Of a DNA stretch of 32,253 nucleotides, positions 1 to 7,748 are shown piece by piece (the stretch's first letter is position 1; each line of letters starts with the position of its first letter). The translations under genes and the position numbers were made by a program. Where the stretch lies: positions 97,174 to 129,426 of the forward strand of contig NZ_PKUB01000016.1 of the NCBI RefSeq assembly GCF_002868845.1, given 5' to 3'. Below the pieces are notes generated by a model. That model did not search any database. It saw only the letters and a list, made by a program, of their open reading frames with translations, and was not told the origin of the DNA. The DNA comes from Desulfuromonas sp. (GTDB lineage Bacteria; Desulfobacterota; Desulfuromonadia; Desulfuromonadales; BM501).

Positions 1-99
1 GAAGAGGCCGAGCACGACCTCCGTCCCCTCCAGCAGATAGCCCTGTACCGGCCCGAAAAGCTCCTCTCCCAGCTCGTACTGCTCGTAGTTCTCCAGGTC
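1..99 (-). pseudogene. efpL: efpL (EF-P-like protein) 3' fragment, cut by the element and running off the window
   Basis: The minus strand encodes DLENYEQYELGEELFGPVQG followed by YLLEGTEVVLGLF, the central part of an EF-P-like protein. It aligns without gaps to residues 85-117 of the complete copy at 5680..6240, with about 10 differences in 33 residues. It continues exactly where the 5' fragment at 16349..16603 stops, so both belong to one host gene. Upstream, in the element, the frame stays open to a TAA at 154..156 and contains an in-frame ATG at 136..138. A truncated C-terminal product starting MRKVCPVL is therefore possible, but no good ribosome site precedes it. The rest of the gene lies outside the window. 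Confidence 0.9.
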
Positions 100-141
100 T
101 TTTGCGGAAACTCTCAAAACGGGACAAACCTTTCGCATGAA
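100..141 (+). repeat. Left end of the element: terminal 9-bp and subterminal 16-bp inverted repeats
   Basis: TTTTGCGGA at 100..108 abuts host efpL DNA directly, and AAACCTTTCGCATGAA follows at 126..141. Both recur in inverted orientation at the right end (16334..16342 and 16311..16326). The gap between the two motifs is 17 nt here and 7 nt at the right end, a difference of about one helical turn. These are the likely recombinase core-binding and accessory-binding sites. Confidence 0.85.
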
Positions 142-246
142 ATGCCATCGATTTTAACGGGTCATCACAGCATAGCTTCATAAGTCATTTTATTCAACAG
201 AGCTTCAGGGGAATGTGATCCGAACACATGGGCTCCACGACACGCT

Positions 247-396
247 ACACAACAGCGGTTCTTGATATGCCACACAACAGCGGTTCTTGATATGCCACAC
301 ATCAGCGGTTCTTGATATGCCACACATCAGCGGTTCTTGATATGCCACACATCAGCGGTTCTTGATATGCCACACATCAGCGGTTCTCGATACGCC
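247..396. repeat. Six tandem copies of a 25-bp repeat
   Basis: Six contiguous 25-bp units start at 247, 272, 297, 322, 347 and 372, with a partial copy after 396. The core of each unit is CAGCGGTTCTTGATATGCC. The first two units have AACAG and the rest ATCAG at one position, and the last unit carries two T-to-C changes. There are no spacers, so this is not a CRISPR array. The minus-strand core GTGGCATATCaaGAACCG is related to copies at 531..549 and 663..682, which lie in the opposite orientation. Confidence 0.95.
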
Positions 397-418
397 ACAC
401 ACGGTATCACTGCCCTCA

Positions 419-458
419 AATAGTGCAGGCTACCCTGTAATGAGTGGCCTGCACTATT
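419..458. repeat. 12-bp perfect inverted repeat
   Basis: AATAGTGCAGGC (419..430) is repeated inverted as GCCTGCACTATT (447..458) around a 16-nt loop. No T-run follows on either strand, so a classical terminator is unlikely. It lies just inside the 25-bp repeat array and may be a protein-binding site or a structural element. Confidence 0.75.
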
Positions 459-530
459 GAATGTTTGTTGGACTGGTCACGAGGCAAGACACACCGACAT
501 ACTGATGGCAATCGTATCTATGCCCCTGCC

Positions 531-565
531 CGTGGCATATTGTGAACCGCCCACGATATGCCACG
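531..565. repeat. Inverted repeat built from the GTGGCATAT motif
   Basis: CGTGGCATAT (531..540) pairs with ATATGCCACG (556..565). Allowing one mismatch, the arms extend to 14 bp around a short loop. The left arm with its continuation into GTGAACCG is repeated directly at 663..682 as CGTGGCATATCGTGAACCGG. GGCAATCGTATC also recurs upstream of each copy (507..518 and 616..627). The motif matches the minus strand of the 25-bp tandem repeat. Confidence 0.75.
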
Positions 566-733
566 GAGAACGCCCACGGAGAACGCCCACGAAGATTCTG
601 GAACTGTAGCGCCGGGGCAATCGTATCGCTATTCACAAAAGAGCCTTTTTCTTGTCCCTGTGCGTGGCATATCGTGAACCGGACCTCTTGTCTCATTCTT
701 GCCGGCTTTGCGACGCCTATAGCTGTGCAATAA

Positions 734-824
734 CGAGGACTGGTGACGAGGACTGGTGACGAGGACTGGTGACAAGAACTTGGGACAAGGACTGTCCACG
801 AGGACTGTCCACGAGGACTGTCCT
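734..824. repeat. Seven tandem copies of a 13-bp repeat
   Basis: Units start at 734, 747, 760, 773, 786, 799 and 812. The first three are CGAGGACTGGTGA, the fourth is degenerate, and the last three are of the CGAGGACTGTCCA type. The change from GGTGA to GTCCA between the two halves suggests two successive expansions. No start codon or ribosome site is associated, so phase variation of a gene is not apparent. Confidence 0.9.
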
Positions 825-860
825 CGATTATTTCATGTACTATTCTAGTGAGGAGTGGGA

Positions 861-892
861 CGAAGGAGTGGGATTCCTGTCCCACTCCTTCG
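861..892. repeat. 13-bp perfect inverted repeat with 6-nt loop
   Basis: CGAAGGAGTGGGA (861..873) and TCCCACTCCTTCG (880..892) form a perfect 13-bp stem with loop TTCCTG. The stem is strong, but neither strand has a following T-run. It lies about 200 bp downstream of the res gene on the minus strand. It could end or stabilise that transcript, or be a binding site in the left arm. Confidence 0.7.
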
Positions 893-1098
893 CATGATGA
901 AACTATAGGAAAAAATCCTCACTATTCCTCAGACAGTTTTACGTCGAGTTCCGACCTGAATGATGCAATGCTTCCGTCGCGCAAGCACTGGAAAAACTTG
1001 TTAAAGTTTTGGCCGGTAAGAAAAGTAAACTTATAACGCGTGGTACTACCTTGATTTTCTAGATGCTCGTTAACCCTGACGAAGTGATTAACCGCATA

Positions 1099-3450
1099 TT
1101 AGTTCTTTTTAAAATTCTCAGCAGAAGGTTCTCTCAGCTCTTCGTCACCCTTGATTTCTACAACTACGACCAAGTCTCCAACTTTGACAAAGAAATCAGG
1201 ACTGAACTTACCACGCTTCGGGTGCTCCCCTTTTTTCCAAGCGTAGTCTATTTCGTAGAAGCGCATCGAAGTAGACTTAAGCCAAGCATCATATTTCGTA
1301 ACGTTTTCCGCTTGGAGCAGCCCATTGATGAAACGTCTTTCGTTATCTGAATCGGCGATTGCTGCGTTCAATGGGGTCTTAAAGTCATGGCGGTTCGCAA
1401 CCTGAATTACTTTGTAACCGCTACCAGGCTCTGCTACTTCGTCGAAGAACTCAATTTGTTCATCTGCAACGCTCGAACGTGTTTGGTAAGTATAGAAGAA
1501 GGCTTTTGTGCTTCGAAGTTCGGCGGCGGAAACACTACTTGCTTGCCGTTGCTCAGTAGAAAAGGTCTGAAAACTATTGATTTTGGTGGTATAGCGAACA
1601 TTTTCAGATGTTTTCCGCCGAAGTGTACCTAAGGACTGCAGAAATTTCTGCTTCATGCTTTCAGTGGCAACATCAGTATCAAGACGAGCAAGCGATTTTT
1701 GTACGATTTTCTCTAACTTGCGTATCGTAAACTTATCGGTGTAGATAGTCCGCATCTTTGGATCAGGATCTTCAGGGTCCTGGGCTTCTTCTAGCCTGTT
1801 ATACATATCAATTGCAATTTGCCGTGGTGTATATGTTTTATGTTGAATCGTCGTCTGCCACATGTACCTTTGGCCAGTTGAAGCGCGTTCAAATTCAATA
1901 CTGACGTCCTCCGATGCGGAATCCGTCGCCAAGTCAACGTACCCCTTTGTGAAGAGGTTATATTCGCGCTCCATCGGCTTTTTAATTGATGTTGGCTCCA
2001 AGGTGTAGTCAATAGTATGAAGGTCGAAATGGTTTGGTGAGCCTTCGAGGATACGCGAGGTGAGCCTTTTTTCGATTTCTAAGATCTCATTGACGAGGTG
2101 TCTAATACGAGGTGCCCAAGAGTCATGGTTAAAGACCGTCACTTCAGGCTGTTCACCAACCCAGCCGACGGGGACGCGCAATCCACGGCCCAAAACCTGA
2201 GCAATAAGCAACTTGCTGTTGAAGGCGCGTTCCTCATGTGGGACGATTTGGAATACTCGCTTAACGTCCCAGCCCTCATTGAGCATTGATACGGCAATAA
2301 TCCATTCAACGGGGTTATCCGGCATGTCGACGCGTGAGAGCTTATAAACATCCGGGGCGTTATTGTATACAACCAAGACTTTCTCGTTGATTGTTTCTGG
2401 AGACTGCCCGGCTTCTTCAATCAAGAATGCCTTGAGTTCTTCGGCCACGTCTTTGCATTTCGCTATCGTCTGCGTAACAATAATGGTAAGTGGTTTAATG
2501 TTTCGTTTCTTTAGCTTGCTCCGCGCCTCTTCATGCTTACTGCAGACTACCTGCCACTTTTCGTTAGGGTCTCCCGTACGCGGCATCTCCGCAACATACT
2601 CAACTCTTTTGACATATTTTTCTTCCATTGCCTGACGGAGAGAATAGCGGAAAATTACGTCTGAAAAGTATTCATTCGCAACATAGCAGGTGCCTGACAC
2701 CCCGATGATATATCGAAAATCGTAATCAGGATTAGTGAGAAACTCTTTCCATTTTTTTGTTTTTGCCGCCGACTCATTGGCTACATGGTGCGTTTCATCG
2801 TTCAAAACTGCTACGCGGGAACCCTTACCTTTCAGGCTGTCGCTGATTGACGAACCGACATGCTCTAATATTGCATGATAGTTCTCTACACAGATGCTCC
2901 CTTGGGTGATGGTTTGGCTAGCATTGATAATCGATGGGGCGGCAATCTTACTCCCGACGGGAAGCTGATCCATCAAGTCCGCCCTGGACGCTAGTTGACG
3001 GAACTTTTCCAAAAGACCATCCTCAATGGTGGTGGATGGACACAAAACTAGAACCCGGTCAACTACACCCTCAGCTAAAAGGATAGCTGCCAATCCGTAC
3101 ATTACGTAGCTTTTGCCAGTTCCGGTCGCAAGGTCTAGTGATGCAGCAAGCTTGTAAGGTATTTGCAAGTGGCGCTGCATTCCGGCCCAGGACCCATAGC
3201 GCGTTTCAAGCGTAGAGTTCTCTTCAAGGTTATCCTTTGCAAGAGCGCGTAAATCGGGATACTCACCACCTAGCAGATACCGCAGAGTTGTTCGTATCGC
3301 TTCTTTCTGATATTCGCGAGTCTCACAAAGCTCTTCGATGAAATCTTCATACTTACTCTCATCCCATTTAGCCCGATCAATGGCCGGGCTAACCTTGAGT
3401 AGCAAGTCTTCGTTTCGAAAGCGTTGATTATTGGCATTTTTGGCCATCAT
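1099..3450 (-). CDS. res: Type III restriction endonuclease subunit Res (helicase-nuclease)
   Basis: This 783-aa protein is the ATP-dependent translocase/nuclease subunit that acts with the Mod protein encoded just upstream. A superfamily 2 motor domain is visible: Walker A ATGTGKS at about residues 108-114 and a DEAD-like DETHH at about 218-222, followed by SGTC. The C-terminus has a PD-(D/E)xK nuclease signature, FSPDFF then VVVVEIKGDEE, in the last 35 residues, as in type III Res subunits. It is somewhat shorter than the usual size of about 900 aa or more. The start ATG shares its A with the TGA of mod (TGATG), so the two genes are translationally coupled. The reading frame is intact. It acts in the cytoplasm on DNA lacking the Mod methylation pattern. 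Confidence 0.9.
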   Translation of the reverse strand: MMAKNANNQRFRNEDLLLKVSPAIDRAKWDESKYEDFIEELCETREYQKEAIRTTLRYLLGGEYPDLRALAKDNLEENSTLETRYGSWAGMQRHLQIPYKLAASLDLATGTGKSYVMYGLAAILLAEGVVDRVLVLCPSTTIEDGLLEKFRQLASRADLMDQLPVGSKIAAPSIINASQTITQGSICVENYHAILEHVGSSISDSLKGKGSRVAVLNDETHHVANESAAKTKKWKEFLTNPDYDFRYIIGVSGTCYVANEYFSDVIFRYSLRQAMEEKYVKRVEYVAEMPRTGDPNEKWQVVCSKHEEARSKLKKRNIKPLTIIVTQTIAKCKDVAEELKAFLIEEAGQSPETINEKVLVVYNNAPDVYKLSRVDMPDNPVEWIIAVSMLNEGWDVKRVFQIVPHEERAFNSKLLIAQVLGRGLRVPVGWVGEQPEVTVFNHDSWAPRIRHLVNEILEIEKRLTSRILEGSPNHFDLHTIDYTLEPTSIKKPMEREYNLFTKGYVDLATDSASEDVSIEFERASTGQRYMWQTTIQHKTYTPRQIAIDMYNRLEEAQDPEDPDPKMRTIYTDKFTIRKLEKIVQKSLARLDTDVATESMKQKFLQSLGTLRRKTSENVRYTTKINSFQTFSTEQRQASSVSAAELRSTKAFFYTYQTRSSVADEQIEFFDEVAEPGSGYKVIQVANRHDFKTPLNAAIADSDNERRFINGLLQAENVTKYDAWLKSTSMRFYEIDYAWKKGEHPKRGKFSPDFFVKVGDLVVVVEIKGDEELREPSAENFKKN

Positions 3451-5528
3451 CAGCTCCGTTTCTTTGACTTCGCTTGGCCTTTAGATGTCTCGGCTAGGGC
3501 AGTTGAGAACGACTTACGTGCGACGACCTCTCTCGCTTCGTTGCCATAGATATCGAGAAATACCACCATGATATTCTCACCTAGACGATCTAACTTGAAC
3601 CAAGTTTGCCATTCGTGTGCTTCTAGCTCATGTGCAAAGTGAGTTTCGTCCATATCAAAGACTGCGCCGTTGTAATTGAAGTCCACCATCAGCATCGAGA
3701 AGGTTTCCAATCCGCCTTTTGTGTCTTTGCCTCTCAGTCGAGCACGGCTTTCAAAATCCTTTATCTGCAAGCATGCTTCTTCAAGCTTTTTGCCCTTTCG
3801 CTTTTTTAAGTCAATCGACCAGTCCACTAGCGGTGGTTGGATGAAGTCAAAGCCAACAGCATCTACAGTATCATTTACTGCTGTTTCGTCGTTGGGTTGC
3901 TGAAGGGCACTGAACTCACGGGAATGCAATTCGTTAATTACAGAATATGGAATGCGCAGAGCATAGTAGCGCACGCCACCGCAATCAATGTAGTCCTGCT
4001 GGAAATCAAACACTCCTCGTGGTGCCACAATGAAAAATCGATTGCCAATTTTTTTGCCGACGGCACCATGAATATCATGAATCGTTTCCTCATCGATCCT
4101 CTGCCCAGGATTTTCCTGATGATTTAACACGAGAACACTCGCGCCCTTGAGTTTGCCGTCGAGCTTCAGCCCGCCGATGGAATGAGGTTCCTCTTTGCAG
4201 CCAAATAGTTGTAGTGCAAAAAAACGCCATTCGAACCATGGAAGTTGTTTCAAGGTCGAGAAGTCATATAGACCAGCGTTGTAGACCGTAAAGGGTTTTG
4301 GTGAAAGGCATTTTCCTTTGTTGCCGATTTTTTCCTTCATGTTTAGCATTCTCTTCTGTATTGAGTAGATAGAAAGCTTGCCGCAATCAATACCAGCCCA
4401 GCGGCGCCCGAGTTTTTCTGCTACAGCCAAAGAAGTGCCTGAACCCGCAAACGCGTCAAAGACAATATCTCCTTCAGAGGAAGATGTTTTTATGATTCTT
4501 TCCAGAAGAGATTCCGACTTTTGGGTCGGGTAGTCAAGCCGCTCAGCCGCTTGCGAATTTACCGGATTAACATCGGTCCACACATCGGAAAGTGGAACAC
4601 CTGGTAGGTCTTTAACGAACCGTTTTATCCGGGCTACTCCGTTTCTTGTATAGTAAAGCTTATTCTCTTTTGCATACTTCCGCATCGTATCAATAGGGCA
4701 TCTCCACGTACGAAAAACCCCTTTCCAGTCATATGGGTAGCCGCCACCCCTCAGACCAGTACCAATCAAATTATCATCCGCATACCTTTCCCCCTTTCGA
4801 GGGCCTTTGGTTTCAATATGCTTGTAGCGCTCAGCGATGTAAGCTTCCGTATAATCTGTGAACTGTTGGTTGAAGGTGAATTTTGATGACTTAGAATAAA
4901 GTAGCAAAGTGTCATGTACGTTTGCATAAAGGCTTGAGTCGCTATGCGCTGAAGTCCTTTTCCAGATGACTTCATTGACGAACCGTTCTTCACCAAAAAT
5001 CTCATCTAAAACCACTTTCATGTAATGAATCTTCTTGGTGTCCAGATGAAAATAAAGACAGCCGTCGTCAGCCAGAAGCTCGTAAAGAAAGACAAGTCTC
5101 TTGCGCATGAACTCTACGAACTGAGCACCTGCAATTTTATCTTGATATGCTTTTTGCTCTTTACTGCCTCGGAATTCCTGTTTAGTCGCGAAGGGTGGAT
5201 CGATATAAATAAGCTTTACCCCAGGAGAACCGTCCGCATTTACAAGTTCATTACGTTCTTTCATTCTCAACAGGCTTTTCATCGCCTGAAGGTTGTCACC
5301 GAAAATCAGTTTGTTGTGCCAGTCGGCGCTATTTTTTCCAAACGAGCTTGCAGGCTGGAGAGGGACACCCATCGTCCCACGGATAACTTCCTCTTTCCGC
5401 TCTTTACCGTGATAAACGAGTTCATATTCTTGCTTGTCGGGGGGGAAGAGTATCCTCGACCATTCTGTGGGTAGGTCTTCACCGCGTCGGAGCGCATCAA
5501 TTACCATCTGTCTAAAATCGTCTTTCAT
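3450..5528 (-). CDS. mod: Type III R-M adenine-specific DNA methyltransferase Mod
   Basis: A 692-aa site-specific DNA methyltransferase and specificity subunit. The motif order is that of beta-class N6-adenine methyltransferases: GDNL near residues 77-80, then the catalytic DPPF (about 110-113, in LIYIDPPFATKQEF), then the S-adenosylmethionine-binding FDAFAGSGTS near residue 355. Type III Mod enzymes usually have DPPY or DPPF. The target-recognition region should lie between these motifs, and the long C-terminal part probably contacts Res. AGGTGG lies just upstream of the start ATG. It overlaps res by one base. It can methylate alone or drive restriction with Res. No simple-sequence repeat is seen, so there is no sign of phase variation. 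As cargo of the element it would protect the host from phage and could also stabilise the element. Confidence 0.92.
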   Translation of the reverse strand: MKDDFRQMVIDALRRGEDLPTEWSRILFPPDKQEYELVYHGKERKEEVIRGTMGVPLQPASSFGKNSADWHNKLIFGDNLQAMKSLLRMKERNELVNADGSPGVKLIYIDPPFATKQEFRGSKEQKAYQDKIAGAQFVEFMRKRLVFLYELLADDGCLYFHLDTKKIHYMKVVLDEIFGEERFVNEVIWKRTSAHSDSSLYANVHDTLLLYSKSSKFTFNQQFTDYTEAYIAERYKHIETKGPRKGERYADDNLIGTGLRGGGYPYDWKGVFRTWRCPIDTMRKYAKENKLYYTRNGVARIKRFVKDLPGVPLSDVWTDVNPVNSQAAERLDYPTQKSESLLERIIKTSSSEGDIVFDAFAGSGTSLAVAEKLGRRWAGIDCGKLSIYSIQKRMLNMKEKIGNKGKCLSPKPFTVYNAGLYDFSTLKQLPWFEWRFFALQLFGCKEEPHSIGGLKLDGKLKGASVLVLNHQENPGQRIDEETIHDIHGAVGKKIGNRFFIVAPRGVFDFQQDYIDCGGVRYYALRIPYSVINELHSREFSALQQPNDETAVNDTVDAVGFDFIQPPLVDWSIDLKKRKGKKLEEACLQIKDFESRARLRGKDTKGGLETFSMLMVDFNYNGAVFDMDETHFAHELEAHEWQTWFKLDRLGENIMVVFLDIYGNEAREVVARKSFSTALAETSKGQAKSKKRS

Positions 5529-5679
5529 TTCCCACCTTGTGCCTGGATAGCAAAACCCTATGACTGCTATACGTAAAGCATTAATTGTTTTGGACAGTCG
5601 TTCCCGCCCTTGGCAGGGGTGAATGGACCCTGTGTGTTAAGCTGGGACCAACTTGCTCTGCCATGTGTTTCCGTCTGGT

Positions 5680-6240
5680 TCAGGCCCGCGAGATGAAGCG
5701 CCCTTCGCGGGTATCGACCTTGATTTTTTGCCCCGATTCGAGGTAGCCCGGAACCTGGATGGCGATGCCGGTTTCCAAAATCGCTTCCTTGGTCTGGGCC
5801 GTTGCGGTAGCGTTCTTGATCGCCGGCGCAGTTTCGCTGACCACCAGCTCAACTACCGAAGGTGCTTCTAGGCTGATCACCTGTTCATCATAGACGCCCA
5901 GTGTGACTTCAGTGCCATCTAGTAGATAGCCCTTCACTGGCTCGAAAAGGTCTTCGCCCAGGTGATATTGCTCGTAGCTCGAAAGGTCCATAAATACCCC
6001 TTCGTCACCATCGGAGTAGAGAAACTGCCCTTTGCGGCGCTCGAAGTCGGCTTCATCGACACGATCTCCGCCTTTGAAGGTTTTCTCCAGAACTTGGCTT
6101 GTGAGAAGGTTTCGATACTTGGTCTTGACTAAGGTGCTTCCGCCCCGCGCAGAAGGGGATTGGGAGGTGACATTGAGAACTATGCAGGGGGCGTTATCGA
6201 TCTGAATGACCAGGCCGCGTTTCAGGTCTGCTGTTGTCAT
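5680..6240 (-). CDS. efpL: Elongation factor P-like protein EfpL (YeiP), complete copy carried by the element
   Basis: This 186-aa protein has the full EF-P fold length (E. coli YeiP/EfpL is about 190 aa). The KOW-like N-domain has loop SPSARGG with Arg32 at the tip, the unmodified-arginine type of EfpL rather than the lysine of EF-P. Two OB domains follow and end in DTREGRFISRA. EfpL binds stalled ribosomes and relieves pausing at proline-containing motifs. Against the host 5' fragment (16349..16603) it has about 15 differences in 83 residues, so it is a diverged homologue and not a recent duplicate. The start ATG is preceded by AGGAGA and by a candidate promoter at 6307..6335. It lies between the third recombinase gene and the R-M genes and probably replaces the gene interrupted by insertion. 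Confidence 0.93.
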   Translation of the reverse strand: MTTADLKRGLVIQIDNAPCIVLNVTSQSPSARGGSTLVKTKYRNLLTSQVLEKTFKGGDRVDEADFERRKGQFLYSDGDEGVFMDLSSYEQYHLGEDLFEPVKGYLLDGTEVTLGVYDEQVISLEAPSVVELVVSETAPAIKNATATAQTKEAILETGIAIQVPGYLESGQKIKVDTREGRFISRA

Positions 6241-6306
6241 TATTGAAGTCTCCTATTGGGGCACCGAAGGGTGCATCTATTATCTACGGGTTTCTATTGG
6301 ATTAGT

Positions 6307-6335
6307 TTTATAGTCTCTTCTCGTCGATCATGCAA
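6307..6335 (-). promoter_or_regulatory. Candidate sigma-70 promoter for the rescue efpL
   Basis: On the minus strand TTGCAT (6330..6335) and TATAAA (6307..6312) are separated by exactly 17 nt. The -10 matches five of six consensus positions and the -35 three. It lies at the very end of the third recombinase gene, about 65 bp before the efpL ATG. A small hairpin (GCACC/GGTGC, 6261..6274) sits in the leader just upstream of the ribosome site. This would allow rescue expression independent of the recombinase operon. Confidence 0.45.
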
Positions 6336-6336
6336 G

Positions 6337-6885
6337 CTACGCTTCGCCGGCCTTCATATTTCGCAGCAGCTCTTCAACCTCGCGGATAAATCCACCTCGG
6401 TCCCCTTCGGTTAGTTTCCCCGCTGCTTCTCGCAATAATTCTATTTCTCTAACTTGTCGCGTTAAAGCTTGGAGCCGTCGCTTTTTGGCTGTTATTTCAG
6501 TATCCAAGGAATCGGCTTTTGACGCGGGTGTTTTAGCCAAAAGCCGCTTACGTTCCAGCACAACATATGGTCTCAGATACTCAATGCTTGCATGCCCCAA
6601 CCTTTCGGCAGCTTCCAACAAGATCGTGTCTACATCTATCGCTTCCCAGCCGGAGCCTTCTTTGATGATGTTGTCAATTTTTTGCTGAATGAACTTGGTA
6701 ATGAATTTAGCTCGAAGGTCATGATTGCGTGCGTCGACACCCGTCTTGCGGAACGCTTTTGTGACATATTTGGAGAACGTTTCAGAATCAAGAGGCTGGC
6801 CAGTCGTTTTGGACAAAAACACTTCCTCGGGTTCGTGATATGCCCCGCCTTTCTTTTTTTTGCGTTCGACGAGCTGTGCTCTTTC
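6337..6885 (-). pseudogene. Third tyrosine recombinase, C-terminal catalytic part after an in-frame TGA
   Basis: This reading frame is continuous with the gene at 6886..7746 and is separated from it by a single TGA (6886..6888), with no frameshift. It encodes ERAQLVERKKKKGG, then the catalytic boxes HDLR (about residue 342 of the joined protein) and LGHASIEYLRPYV, which supply the box II His/Arg, the second His and the nucleophilic Tyr. An Arg/Lys/Glu-rich helical tail follows. The joined protein would be 469 residues. A GTG at 6820..6822 could restart translation, but that product would lack box I. As read, the recombinase is split before its active site is complete, so it is probably inactive unless the stop is a sequencing error or is read through. 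Confidence 0.75.
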
Positions 6886-7746
6886 TCACTCGATATATTC
6901 ACGAGTGGAAGTTAGCAGATCTGATTGAACGTAGATAAAGCGCTCCTTGCGACCCTTTCCTTTCAGCAGGAATTTATGATGATTGTCGGCGTCCTCTAGC
7001 GCATCGATGTCGTCGAACGACGGAACGTCTTCAACTTTAATTTTGCAGATTTCGAAAGCGCGAAGTCCGGTCTGCTCAGTCCACTGCGACATGATCTGGT
7101 CACGAAAACTACTCAGCTTCGCTTGCATTTTACTGGTCTGGTCTTCTGTAGGAATAGTTCGCTTGGGAGCGCGGATGTTCTTATACAAAAGGGGACTGCT
7201 GTACTTTAGGTCCTTATACGGACTGTCACTCCTTGGATCATATCCTTTGACATCTAAAACTATCTGAGGTCGGAAATGGCCTTCTTCTTCCCATCTTGAT
7301 GGGCCGATCATATCCTCTCTAACTTTGCCGTTTTTATGACACCACCAATAGAAAGCGAGAATAGTCATGAGGCGGCCGTTTATCGTCCCCTCAAAAAGCT
7401 CTTCACCTTTTTGTTTGTGCGAAATTCTCACGCCTGAACGCTGGAGGTTTCTGAAATCTCTCAAGAAATCGTCATCAACGTCCTTCCAGTCTCTGCCTTC
7501 GTTCGATAGGTGCTCCCAGAACATTCTCATGTGGTCTGCATATGTGGAGAGAGAAGAAGTCGGTCTAGTCTCGGTGACTTTGAGATACCTAAACCACGAC
7601 ACTAGCTCCCATACGACCTGGTTGTGGCAATCAATGATGATGGGAATGCCACTTTGGGGTAGCCTGTTGATGATGCAGGCATCGTTTGTATAACGAATTA
7701 TCGGGTACGGTCTTCGTTTCCTTTTGAATTTTAATACCCTGGCCAC
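6886..7746 (-). CDS. Third tyrosine recombinase (phage-integrase family), N-terminal part ending at a premature TGA
   Basis: A 286-aa product with an N-terminal SAM-like core-binding region (about residues 40-150, LSTYADHMRMFWEHLSNEG) and the start of the catalytic domain, with box I Arg in TGLRAFEI near residue 228 and the beta-hairpin Lys in LLKGKGRKER. Translation then meets an in-frame TGA, after which the frame continues with boxes II and III. The start is GTG, two bases after the TGA of the helicase gene and preceded by GGGGAG. This indicates tight operon coupling to the helicase. In related multi-recombinase elements the smallest integrase performs strand exchange together with the larger ones. 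Without its C-terminus this protein cannot be catalytic. Confidence 0.8.
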   Translation of the reverse strand: MARVLKFKRKRRPYPIIRYTNDACIINRLPQSGIPIIIDCHNQVVWELVSWFRYLKVTETRPTSSLSTYADHMRMFWEHLSNEGRDWKDVDDDFLRDFRNLQRSGVRISHKQKGEELFEGTINGRLMTILAFYWWCHKNGKVREDMIGPSRWEEEGHFRPQIVLDVKGYDPRSDSPYKDLKYSSPLLYKNIRAPKRTIPTEDQTSKMQAKLSSFRDQIMSQWTEQTGLRAFEICKIKVEDVPSFDDIDALEDADNHHKFLLKGKGRKERFIYVQSDLLTSTREYIE

Positions 7747-7748
7747 GA

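Larger units (their letters stand above)
142..1098. other. Repeat-rich non-coding left arm of the element
   Basis: This stretch of about 950 bp lies between the left end and the end of the res gene. It has no convincing gene. It holds six 25-bp tandem repeats, seven 13-bp tandem repeats, a duplicated 13-bp unit (562..587), three long inverted repeats and several dispersed copies of a GTGGCATAT motif, each listed separately. Open frames here are short and built out of the repeats. From about 900 to 1098 the sequence is AT-richer and I see no structure in it. Possible roles are recombinase or accessory-protein binding, or insulation; none is shown by the sequence. Confidence 0.6.

Noticed and set aside
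247-396. CRISPR array
   Set aside because: The 25-bp units are contiguous with no spacers and there are no cas genes.
454-885. 143-aa minus-strand open frame
   Set aside because: It is made of the non-coding repeats, has low-complexity Ser/Pro/Val composition and resembles no protein family; it spans the inverted and tandem repeats.
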